DNA of 6,981 nucleotides from Panacagrimonas sp. (GTDB taxonomy: Bacteria; Pseudomonadota; Gammaproteobacteria; Nevskiales; Nevskiaceae): positions 1-6,981 of the forward strand of contig JAJFJX010000414.1 of the NCBI GenBank assembly GCA_021773655.1, in the 5' to 3' direction. This document shows positions 1 to 5,116 of the stretch, piece after piece. How positions within the stretch are numbered: the stretch's first letter is position 1; each line of letters begins with the position of its first letter. A program made the position numbers and the translations under genes. The notes under the pieces were generated by a model. That model was not told the DNA's origin, ran no database searches, and saw only the letters and a program-made list of their open reading frames with translations.

Positions 1-1
1 C

Positions 2-523
2 GCGATCCAAGGCGCGCCCGACGAGATGCAAGAGAATTGGACGGAGAACTACCGCATCCCTCGATGGCGCTTGGTGGCCGATCAAATCGACATGGCCCTA
101 CGCGATGACTTCAAGATGACCGATTCGATGGTCTTGGAGTACGACCTGGCGAACGTGTCGGCCCTCGAGACGCAGCGGGAAGCGCGTCGGGCATCCGCGC
201 GTGCTGACTTCACGGTCGGGCTCGTGACGCGCAACGAGGCGCTGATAGCGACGGGCCGCGCTCCGGTGCGGGGCGGGGACGTGTACCTCCTCCCGTCCAG
301 CGCGGTAGAGGTTCCCGTGGGCGGACTTCAAGACCTGAGCCGCAATGACGTTGTCGCGGCGGAGCTACTCGGCTTGGCGTCGCGTGGGGCAAAGGGTATG
401 CCGCCCGGTGAGATTCAGGCGCGCGGCGAGAAGGACAAGCGCGAGCTCGCGACGTTGATGGAGCGCGAGCTTGTGCGCGAACTGAGCGCGCTGCAAAGCG
501 GCGTGGTGAGTCGAGCAACCTAG
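2..523 (+). CDS. Phage portal protein, C-terminal part (5' truncated by window edge)
   Basis: This is the C-terminal end of an HK97-family portal, the dodecameric ring at the DNA-entry vertex through which the genome is packaged and released. The frame is open from base 2, so the gene begins outside the window; the ATG at base 26 is an internal methionine. The recognisable part is the segment following the LEYDLANVSAL strand-like stretch: a charged helix (ETQREARRASARADF), then GLVTRNEALIATGRAPVRGGDVYLLPSSAVEVP. This matches the family pattern of a glycine, N-E-A/R, a short 'G-x-x-P' turn, 'GGD' and 'YLLP' near the portal C-terminus. About 65 further residues form a charged, probably helical tail. 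The TAG stop shares its G with the GTG start of the next gene. The position just upstream of a MuF-like gene, protease and capsid gene supports the call. Family recognition is by motif only; the clip and crown regions are not visible. Confidence 0.85.
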   Translation, partial: AIQGAPDEMQENWTENYRIPRWRLVADQIDMALRDDFKMTDSMVLEYDLANVSALETQREARRASARADFTVGLVTRNEALIATGRAPVRGGDVYLLPSSAVEVPVGGLQDLSRNDVVAAELLGLASRGAKGMPPGEIQARGEKDKRELATLMERELVRELSALQSGVVSRAT

Positions 524-738
524 TGACCCCGCCAGGCCGTGGCCCGCGCTCGGGTGACGAGGTCTACCTCTACGGCAGCCGATGGGCCGTGGTCGAGGTA
601 GGCGAGGGTGGTAACCGTGTGATGCTGCGCCACGTCGCGAACGTGGACGTGTCGAACCAGTGGCTCGACCTTGCGGCATGGCGCGATCTAGAGGACGCAG
701 TCGAGGCGGGAGACGCCAGGGGAGACGACGAATCATGA
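523..738 (+). CDS. Small hypothetical phage protein, beta-rich (71 aa)
   Basis: I do not recognise a family. The GTG start overlaps the portal stop by one base (TAGTG), so translation is probably coupled to the portal; only a weak CGAG lies seven bases upstream. The next in-frame ATG, at 622, would remove most of the ordered part, so GTG is preferred. After a short Pro/Gly/Arg N-terminus the protein shows GDEVYLYGSRWAVVEVGEGGNRVMLRHVA, an alternation of hydrophobic residues and glycine turns typical of a small beta-barrel (SH3- or KOW-like in pattern only). It ends in an acidic tail (DLEDAVEAGDARGDDES). The stop overlaps the next start as ATGA. Third positions are mostly G or C, as in the neighbours, which supports real coding. 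It could be a small virion or assembly protein, but nothing in the sequence fixes its role. Confidence 0.7.
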   Translation: MTPPGRGPRSGDEVYLYGSRWAVVEVGEGGNRVMLRHVANVDVSNQWLDLAAWRDLEDAVEAGDARGDDES

Positions 739-971
739 TGGATCGCATACGTAGGTGGCTAGGGCTACGCTCGCCAAGCGAGGACATGCTCGGCTCAGAC
801 TGGTTCAAAGACCTCGTAGATGACGGGCTTTCACGCGCGATGGACGATGTGCGAAAGCGCGCCGACCGCGAGTACGAGCGCGCGATTCTGTACGGCACCG
901 GCGACCCGGACGACGACAACGACTTGCGCGGCATCATGTCGGAAGGCTTCGCCAAGGACGGCCGATCATGA
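735..971 (+). CDS. Small hypothetical phage protein, acidic helical (78 aa)
   Basis: No family is recognised. The start at 735 is chosen because it forms an ATGA overlap with the preceding stop and has AGGGGAG at 718-724, ten bases upstream. A second ATG follows immediately at 738. The frame is open further upstream, but that part lies inside the preceding gene and is arginine-rich in the way a shadow frame is. The N-terminus is basic and amphipathic (MMDRIRRWLGLR). It is followed by a charged, probably helical body (DWFKDLVDDGLSRAMDDVRKRADREYERAIL) and an Asp-rich loop (GDPDDDNDL). No cysteines, signal peptide or membrane segment are seen. It lies in the cluster of tiny coupled genes between portal and minor head protein and is presumably made with them. 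Confidence 0.7.
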   Translation: MMDRIRRWLGLRSPSEDMLGSDWFKDLVDDGLSRAMDDVRKRADREYERAILYGTGDPDDDNDLRGIMSEGFAKDGRS

Positions 972-1306
972 CCGACCGAATACCATGCCCGACGTGCGGT
1001 AGCGTGGAATGGTGCATGCTCTGGACGGGCGATACCCCGACGTGCGGCGCGTGCGATGTGTGCAACCCGGACGCGTTCGATGTCCGCAACGGCAACGTGT
1101 TCAACACGAGGGCGGTCACGATAGACGCCGAGCGCCTAGCGCGGGCGATGGACGACGCCATAGCGAGCATCAACGCTATGGCCGACGACGACGGTCCAGG
1201 GTTCAAGTGGATGGGGGATATCACTCTCGACATTGCGGACGATTCCCCCTCCGCCGTGGACGAAGCCGCCGCCATCGTTGCGGCGCGGTGGGCGGACGAT
1301 GCTTGA
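968..1306 (+). CDS. Small phage protein with N-terminal Cys-rich zinc-ribbon-like segment (112 aa)
   Basis: The start overlaps the previous stop as ATGA and has AAGGA at 954-958 with nine bases of spacing, a good Shine-Dalgarno. The first 32 residues carry six cysteines: C7-P-T-C10-G, C16, C26-G-A-C29 and C32. The two C-x2-C knuckles about 15 residues apart look like a zinc ribbon; C16 and C32 may tune or extend the site. The rest is an acidic helical region (ERLARAMDDAIASINAMADDD) and a C-terminal Ala/Asp-rich stretch. Zinc ribbons of this kind in small phage proteins usually serve nucleic-acid or protein contacts, but no specific family is recognised and the function is open. The stop lies eight bases inside the next gene if that gene starts at 1299. 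Confidence 0.72.
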   Translation: MTDRIPCPTCGSVEWCMLWTGDTPTCGACDVCNPDAFDVRNGNVFNTRAVTIDAERLARAMDDAIASINAMADDDGPGFKWMGDITLDIADDSPSAVDEAAAIVAARWADDA

Positions 1307-1538
1307 GTCGATGACGCCCGAGGACTTGGAGCGCATGAGCGCCAGCCTCGCAGAGGTAGCGGAGGCCCGCGTGCGCGACGTGGCGCGAGAGCTTCGCGCG
1401 TTCCGTCACTTCCTGATCGACCACGACGACGGGTACGAACCATTCACGCCCGACGAGGCATACGAGATGACGATGGCGCGCTACCAGTGCCTGCTGTACG
1501 AGGAGTTCGGCATCGTGGTGTTCAATGCCGGGCCTTGA
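1299..1538 (+). CDS. Small hypothetical phage protein, helical (79 aa)
   Basis: No family is recognised. Two starts are possible. ATG 1299 overlaps the previous gene by eight bases and has a weak GGTGGG upstream. ATG 1311 gives MTPEDLERM, a natural-looking N-terminus, but has only a weak GAG. I keep 1299 because of the coupling. The protein is predicted helical by eye: a first amphipathic helix (PEDLERMSASLAEVAEARVRDVARELRAFRHFLI), an acidic turn (DHDDGYEPFTP), then a second helix (DEAYEMTMARYQCLLYEEFG). There are no obvious catalytic or metal motifs. The 3' end overlaps the start of the minor head protein gene by 14 bases, so its translation may feed ribosomes into that gene, which has no good Shine-Dalgarno of its own. 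Confidence 0.68.
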   Translation: MLESMTPEDLERMSASLAEVAEARVRDVARELRAFRHFLIDHDDGYEPFTPDEAYEMTMARYQCLLYEEFGIVVFNAGP

Positions 1539-2103
1539 TATCTTGCTCCCGGCCGAGGCGGTCGAGGGCTTGGAGCAAGTCGTGGCCGAGGCGTGGGCGC
1601 GGTCTATCGCGCGCGCCATCGTCCTGACGGGCATCGCCACCGACGTCGACCCGCGCGAGTTGGCCCGGCGCGAGGTCGTGCGGCTCTTGCTCGCAGAGGC
1701 GGGGGATCGCGTCGTCGATATCACGGACACGACCCGCACGCGCCTCAAAGAATACATAGGCATTGCCGAGCGAGACGAGATGACGCCCGCCGACTTGGCG
1801 CGCTTGATCCAGTCGGACCCGTCCGGTGCGTTCCAACCGTGGCGGGCGCGGGCTATTGCGCGCACCGAGACGGGCACGGCGTACAACCGGGGCTCGCTCG
1901 CAGGATACGCGGCATCGGGCCGCGTGACGCATGTGAGGGTTCACGACGGCGACGGGTGCGGGTGGACGGGGCACGGCGACCCTGACATGGCGGACGGCAG
2001 CATCCGCACGCTAGCCGAGGCCAACGCGCAACCGTTAGCGCACCCGAATTGCCGGCGGGGATTCTCAGCGATCGTGGGGCCGATACCAGAGGAGGCAGAG
2101 TGA
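1525..2103 (+). CDS. MuF / SPP1 gp7-like minor head (head morphogenesis) protein, 192 aa
   Basis: This is a minor capsid protein of the Mu gpF / SPP1 gp7 type, which associates with the portal during prohead assembly and in some phages enters with the DNA. Residues 1-105 are helical and charged. The family signature follows: R-A-R-A-I-A-R-T-E-T-G-T-A-Y-N-R-G at 107-123, then HVRVHDGDGCGW at 136-147, D-x-A-D-G near 154-158 and P-L-A-H-P-N-C at 170-176, ending in RRGFSAI. The C145, H150, H173 and C176 set could bind a metal; that is inference. At 192 residues it is shorter than SPP1 gp7 (about 300) and many MuF proteins, seemingly at the N-terminal side. The start is 14 bases inside the previous gene and lacks a nearby Shine-Dalgarno (a GAGGAG lies 19 bases away), so coupling is likely. 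Its final codons contain the Shine-Dalgarno for the next gene. Confidence 0.88.
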   Translation: MPGLDILLPAEAVEGLEQVVAEAWARSIARAIVLTGIATDVDPRELARREVVRLLLAEAGDRVVDITDTTRTRLKEYIGIAERDEMTPADLARLIQSDPSGAFQPWRARAIARTETGTAYNRGSLAGYAASGRVTHVRVHDGDGCGWTGHGDPDMADGSIRTLAEANAQPLAHPNCRRGFSAIVGPIPEEAE

Positions 2104-2105
2104 TG
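2086..2105 (+). promoter_or_regulatory. Overlapping stop / Shine-Dalgarno / start cassette, copy 1
   Basis: A 20-base segment encodes the last residues PEEAE of the minor head protein, a strong GAGGAGG Shine-Dalgarno (2089-2095), and a TGATG stop/start overlap, with seven bases between the Shine-Dalgarno and ATG 2103. It recurs at 2316-2335 with a single difference (A at 2097, G at 2327). Confidence 0.85.
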
Positions 2106-2333
2106 GCAAGTCGAATGCGTTCGGAGTACGTGGTGGGACTGGCCGCGAAGATCGAAGAAGCCGCGCGCAATGCGGCGTGGGGCACGCTTCAGGCAGAGGG
2201 CAGGGAGAAAGCGACGGGCTCCGAGGTGGCGCGTCGCGGCCCGGCCGCCCTGCGAGCGGCTCACGCCCGCATGACGCGCGAGATTCTGCGCGAGGCGCTG
2301 GCGCTAATCGAATCGCCAGAGGAGGCGGAGTGA
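2103..2333 (+). CDS. Small hypothetical phage protein, helical (76 aa)
   Basis: The start is fixed by the TGATG overlap with the minor head gene and by GAGGAGG seven bases upstream, one of the two best ribosome sites in the window. The frame is open further upstream only as a shadow of the previous gene. The protein is almost entirely helical by eye and rich in Ala, Arg and Glu: SEYVVGLAAKIEEAARNAAW, a short break (GREKATGSEVARRGPAAL), then RAAHARMTREILREALALIE. It ends in PEEAE, the same five residues that end the preceding protein. No known motif is recognised. Its place directly behind the minor head gene suggests a small head-assembly or accessory role, but this is only context. Confidence 0.72.
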   Translation: MASRMRSEYVVGLAAKIEEAARNAAWGTLQAEGREKATGSEVARRGPAALRAAHARMTREILREALALIESPEEAE

Positions 2334-2335
2334 TG
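2316..2335 (+). promoter_or_regulatory. Overlapping stop / Shine-Dalgarno / start cassette, copy 2
   Basis: This is the second copy of the 20-base cassette at 2086-2105, differing at one base. It encodes PEEAE plus stop, carries GAGGAGG at 2319-2325, and leads into ATG 2333 through TGATG with the same seven-base spacing. Confidence 0.85.
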
Positions 2336-2548
2336 CAGTCAACCACCAAGTGGGCCACGCGGCTATGTGACGCCCTTGGCCTACCGGCCGACACGGTGTG
2401 CAGCATGGATATCCGCCTTGAGCCGCAGGGGGTTGTTTGGGTGACGGTTGACGTGCTAGTCGAGTCGGAGGAGGCGATGGGCTTGATAGTCGAGCGGCTG
2501 AAGGCTGGCGGCAACATGGTCGAGATATACTCGCATACCAGTCTATGA
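2333..2548 (+). CDS. Small hypothetical phage protein, alpha/beta (71 aa)
   Basis: The start is set by TGATG coupling and the GAGGAGG at 2319-2325. A short N-terminal helix (KWATRLCDALGLPAD) precedes two apparent beta strands (SMDIRLEPQGVVWVTVDVLV), a helix (SEEAMGLIVERLKAG) and a final strand (MVEIYSHT). The opening 'W/L-x3-LGLP... then alternating strand with V-x-V-x-V' resembles small uncharacterised proteins found beside head genes in many siphophages; that is recollection of a pattern, not a search result. No catalytic residues are evident. The stop overlaps the next gene's start as ATGA at 2545. Confidence 0.72.
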   Translation: MQSTTKWATRLCDALGLPADTVCSMDIRLEPQGVVWVTVDVLVESEEAMGLIVERLKAGGNMVEIYSHTSL

Positions 2549-2754
2549 AGACGCCAGAGAACAAGGCCCGCCAGCCTGCGAACAAAGCCCGTTTCACGTG
2601 GCGGTGCTGGGGGTGCAAGCGCATCCTCATGCGACTAGAGCACGCGCCACGCGGGACAATCGAGACGAAGTGCAAGTGCGGCGAGCACAACGTCCTTACC
2701 GGCACGCTATCTCGTGGCGAGGTTGACGGACCCCCACCGAATACGGTATCCTAA
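2545..2754 (+). CDS. Com-like small zinc-ribbon protein (69 aa)
   Basis: The start overlaps the previous stop (ATGA) and has no clear Shine-Dalgarno, so it is probably translated by coupling. After a basic N-terminus (KARQPANKARFTW) comes the core: R-C21-W-G-C24-K-R-I-L, a spacer containing a glycine turn, then I-E-T-K-C43-K-C45-G-E-H-N. This follows the pattern of phage Mu Com (62 aa) and its relatives: R-C-x2-C-x3-L, about 12-20 residues, I-x-x-K-C-P-x-C. Here the second knuckle is C-x-C, one residue shorter than usual, and H48 could be a ligand. In Mu, Com binds a stem-loop in the mom mRNA and switches on its translation. No mom-like gene is in this window, but a strong hairpin sits 45 bases after this stop. 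The Com-like call is by motif spacing; another small zinc ribbon is possible. Confidence 0.65.
   Translation: MKTPENKARQPANKARFTWRCWGCKRILMRLEHAPRGTIETKCKCGEHNVLTGTLSRGEVDGPPPNTVS
2723..2752 (+). promoter_or_regulatory. Candidate sigma70-type promoter for the protease-capsid genes
   Basis: TTGACG at 2723-2728 matches the -35 consensus at five of six positions. TATCCT at 2747-2752 matches the -10 at four of six, with an 18-base spacer. It lies in the last codons of the Com-like gene, just ahead of the first sizeable gap in the window and the highly expressed capsid genes, which is where a promoter would make sense. Transcription would begin near 2759. In G+C-rich DNA such matches also occur by chance, and the phage may rely on one long late transcript. 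Confidence 0.4.
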
Positions 2755-2757
2755 AGG

Positions 2758-2778
2758 CGCGGCGCGGGCTGCGTCGCG
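2758..2778 (+). other. RNA hairpin 1 in the protease-capsid leader
   Basis: CGCGGCG at 2758-2764 pairs with CGTCGCG at 2772-2778 (seven pairs, one of them G-U) around a seven-base loop. It starts four bases after the Com-like stop and would be near the 5' end of a transcript from the candidate promoter. No T-run follows, so it is not a simple terminator. Confidence 0.4.
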
Positions 2779-2798
2779 AATCGAACACGAGGCCCTCT

Positions 2799-2844
2799 AA
2801 GGCCCGATCCATGACGCGAGAGCGTCGGGGAACGGGCCTTATTT
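2799..2844 (+). terminator. Long hairpin before the protease start: terminator-like or translational control element
   Basis: AAGGCCCG (2799-2806) pairs perfectly with CGGGCCTT (2833-2840). Inside, TCC (2808-2810) can pair with GGA (2829-2831), and GACGC (2813-2817) pairs with GCGTC (2822-2826) around a GAGA tetraloop of the stable GNRA class. The result is one long, nearly continuous stem. It is followed by ATTTC, so the 3' side reads TTATTTC, a short weak T-rich tail. The hairpin ends five bases before ATG 2846 and eight before the GGGAG that serves ATG 2858. It could be a weak terminator that separates the early small genes from the capsid genes, a 5' stabiliser of capsid mRNA, or a protein-binding site. 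The structure itself is clear; the role is not. Confidence 0.6.
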
Positions 2845-2847
2845 CAT

Positions 2848-2852
2848 GGGAG
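2848..2852 (+). promoter_or_regulatory. Shine-Dalgarno deciding the protease start
   Basis: GGGAG lies five bases before ATG 2858, whereas ATG 2846 has no purine-rich site upstream, only the T-rich end of the hairpin. This favours 2858 and a protein beginning MGRKRHEW. Confidence 0.65.
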
Positions 2853-2857
2853 CGGAT

Positions 2858-3706
2858 ATGGGGCGCAAGCGACACGAGTGGGACCGGAAGAACACAAACG
2901 TAGAGATCAAGGACGTCGACGTCGCCAAGGGAATCATCGTTGGTGTGCCGAGCGTCTTTGGCGTTGTTGACGACGGCGGCGACCGCGTCCTTCCGGGTTC
3001 GTTCGCGAAGACGCTTGGCGACAACAGTCTATCCATGGCGCGTATCAAGCTCGGGTATCAGCACGACCTGGATTACCCGTTCGGTATCTCGCTGACCGGC
3101 GAAGAGATCGGGCGCGATGCGCTACCCGAGTCCATCCGCAGCAAGTACGCCGAGGCGACGGGCGGATTGCAGATGATCGGCAAGGTCAAGCCGATGAACG
3201 ACCGCAATCGCGAGCGCCTGGAATACGTGGATAGTGGCGTCGTCAACGGCTCCTCGTTCGCGTACGACGTGATTGACGCGGGCTTCTCGGCGGGCGGTGA
3301 GGGCGAGACGGTGCGCGACCTCAAGCAGCTGAGGTTGCACGAGTGGGGGCCGGTGACCATCGGCATGAACCCCGCCGCTGCGATCACCGACGTCAAGGCG
3401 GCTATCGCGAGCATGACCCCGATGGACGCTATCGGCTTTCTGACCGACCAAGTGGCGCGACTCCAGGCCGGCATCAAGGCCGGGCGCACACTAAGCGCGG
3501 CGAATTTCGCACGCGTTGAGGCCGCAATCACGGTCCTGTCCGAGCTATTAGCAGCCGCGCAGCCGGCCGAGGACACCGAGAAGAGCGGGGAGACAACCGC
3601 CGACTCGGCCGTCCCGGAACCCACTGACGCACTGCGTGACGAAATGACCCTCAAGTTGCAGCGCGCGGCCATTCGTGCCCGCCTGCGCGACGCAGTGGGA
3701 GCGTAA
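2858..3706 (+). CDS. HK97-family prohead maturation protease (282 aa)
   Basis: This serine protease of the HK97 gp4 family (herpesvirus-assemblin-like fold) is packaged in the prohead and removes the N-terminal scaffolding segment of the capsid protein before expansion. Residues are numbered from ATG 2858. The opening matches the family: I-I-V-G-V-P-S-V-F-G-V-V-D-D-G-G-D-R-V-L-P-G-S-F at about 26-49. H69 in YQHD is the expected catalytic histidine. V-V-N-G-S-S-F-A-Y-D at 128-137 corresponds to the usual 'NG-x-S-I-G-F', making S133 the likely nucleophile. LRLHEWGPVTIGMNPAAAI at 158-176 is the closing 'E-x-S-x-V-x-x-P-A' strand. Beyond residue 185 there is a helical extension with KAGRTLSAANFARV (207-220) and an acidic Thr/Pro linker, so it is longer than HK97 gp4 (about 225 aa). 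The alternative start at 2846 adds four residues. Confidence 0.92.
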   Translation: MGRKRHEWDRKNTNVEIKDVDVAKGIIVGVPSVFGVVDDGGDRVLPGSFAKTLGDNSLSMARIKLGYQHDLDYPFGISLTGEEIGRDALPESIRSKYAEATGGLQMIGKVKPMNDRNRERLEYVDSGVVNGSSFAYDVIDAGFSAGGEGETVRDLKQLRLHEWGPVTIGMNPAAAITDVKAAIASMTPMDAIGFLTDQVARLQAGIKAGRTLSAANFARVEAAITVLSELLAAAQPAEDTEKSGETTADSAVPEPTDALRDEMTLKLQRAAIRARLRDAVGA

Positions 3707-3711
3707 ACACG

Positions 3712-5106
3712 ATGAATCTCAAGCAGATGCGCGAACAGCACGCCGAGGCCATCGGTAAGGCCAAGGCGCTTGTAGAGAGCGAGGGGTCCACCAAGGACGA
3801 CCTCGCGCAGGCGGATGCACTGATCGGCGAGGCGGTCGAGATCGAGCAGCAGATTGCCGAGGCCGAAGAGAACGAGAAGGCCGCAGCCGAGCGTGACCGT
3901 AAGCTTGCCGAGCGCAACGCGTGGGCCGAGAAGAGCCGGGGCACCCTGCCCGGCATGGCCAAGGGCCAGGGTCACGAGTTCGACAACAACGCCGACCCGG
4001 ACGATCCGGCCCCCGGCGAGCATGCCCGCAAGTTCGGTAATACGGGCATGGAAGTGAAGGGCGGGTTCGTGGGCAAGACGGTCGAAGGGCGCTTCACGAA
4101 GTTCTGCACGACGGCCGAATGGGAGGGCAACAAGAAGCTCCGATTCGTGTCGACCCCCGAATACAAGAACGCGATGAGCGACTACCTCCGCACCGGCTTC
4201 GAGACGAAGACGTTGACCGAGGGCGTGGACTCCGAGGGCGGGTACCTCGTGCCGCCAGACATGGCCGCCGAGATCATCCGGCGCTTGCCGGGCTTGGCGA
4301 TTGTCGAGGAACGTGCGCGCTTGGTCAACACGACGCGCGACAAGGTGCAGATCCCGCGCGTCGCCGCAGCTTCGACGGACGCCACGATGTACAGCTCCGC
4401 CGTCAGCTTCACGATGGTCGGTGAGACGCCGTCCGAATCCACGGGTGACACGGAGCCGAGCTTCGAGCAGATCGAGGCGGACGTCTATACCGCGAAGCTC
4501 GAGACGAGTTTGAGCCGCAACATGGTTGCGGACTCCGCGTTCGACGTCGAGGGCTTGCTGGTGGACGAGTTCCGCCGCGCGGGCACGCTCGGCAAGGACG
4601 ACAAGCACCTCACCGGCACGGGCGCGGGCGAGCCCTTGGGCATCGTCAACGACGGCGATATCACGCCCATCCTCACCGGCGCGTCTGGCGCGATGGCGGC
4701 CGATGGTTTGCAGACGTTGATTCACGCGTTGCCCGCGCAGTACCGCAACGGCGCGGAGCTGGTGTTCAGCCGCGACGCGGTCTCCGACCTGGCCAAGATC
4801 AAGGACGGCAACGGTCGCTACATGCTGGACGCGATGAACGGCGGGCTGTCGGAGGGCGCACCGGCCCAGATCTTGGGCGTGCCGTATCGCATCACGGACT
4901 TCTTGGCCGACGTCGCCGGTAGCGCGAAGGTCGGTTTCTACGGAAACCTTGGATTCTACTGGGCCATCAACCGGCTCCAGTTCTCCGTCCAGGTGTTGCG
5001 CGAGGTCAAGGCCCGCCAGAATCAGAACGTGTACGTCGGCTTCCTGCGCTTCGGCGGAGCGGTCAGCGTGCCCGAGGCATTCCGTATCCACACGGTCACG
5101 GCGTAA
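3712..5106 (+). CDS. HK97-fold major capsid protein (464 aa)
   Basis: This is the shell-forming protein. Residues 1-75 are a highly charged helical coiled-coil region (LAQADALIGEAVEIEQQIAEAEENEKAAAERDRKLAER), equivalent to the HK97 delta domain that scaffolds the prohead and is then cut off. A flexible Gly/Pro/Asp linker follows (about 76-120). The typical start of the folded shell is TLTEGVDSEGGYLVPPDMAAEIIRRL at 167-192, with the spine helix region near AKLETSLSRNMVADSAFDVEGLLVDEF (261-287). GTGAGEPLGIVN (302-313) is the familiar 'GxGxxxPxGIL' turn, and the protein ends in VGFLRFGGAVSVPEAFRIHTVTA. It is longer than HK97 gp5 (385 aa), mostly through the 76-166 stretch; the cleavage site cannot be read from sequence alone. 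GGGAG at 3697-3701, inside the protease end, lies ten bases before the ATG. The protease partner is directly upstream. Confidence 0.95.
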   Translation: MNLKQMREQHAEAIGKAKALVESEGSTKDDLAQADALIGEAVEIEQQIAEAEENEKAAAERDRKLAERNAWAEKSRGTLPGMAKGQGHEFDNNADPDDPAPGEHARKFGNTGMEVKGGFVGKTVEGRFTKFCTTAEWEGNKKLRFVSTPEYKNAMSDYLRTGFETKTLTEGVDSEGGYLVPPDMAAEIIRRLPGLAIVEERARLVNTTRDKVQIPRVAAASTDATMYSSAVSFTMVGETPSESTGDTEPSFEQIEADVYTAKLETSLSRNMVADSAFDVEGLLVDEFRRAGTLGKDDKHLTGTGAGEPLGIVNDGDITPILTGASGAMAADGLQTLIHALPAQYRNGAELVFSRDAVSDLAKIKDGNGRYMLDAMNGGLSEGAPAQILGVPYRITDFLADVAGSAKVGFYGNLGFYWAINRLQFSVQVLREVKARQNQNVYVGFLRFGGAVSVPEAFRIHTVTA

Positions 5107-5116
5107 GGAGACGACC

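Noticed and set aside
365..955. 196-codon minus-strand frame opposite the portal end and first small genes
   Set aside because: The product is dominated by Ser, Arg and Pro low-complexity sequence and has no sensible ribosome site; the + strand genes explain the region.
1221..1886. 221-codon minus-strand frame opposite the MuF-like gene
   Set aside because: Shadow of the minor head protein and its upstream neighbour; composition is biased and no motif is visible.
1593..1985. 130-codon + frame inside the MuF-like gene
   Set aside because: Arg/His/Gly-rich out-of-frame product fully inside a recognisable gene.
2723..2857. Classical intrinsic terminator before the protease
   Set aside because: The hairpin is strong, but the tail is only TTATTTC and merges with the protease start, so I kept it as terminator-like with an uncertain role instead of a firm terminator.
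2811..2903. 30-codon ORF beginning inside the leader hairpin and overlapping the protease start (MTRERRGTGL...)
   Set aside because: No ribosome site, start codon buried in a stable stem, and no coding character; the overlap with the protease is in another frame.
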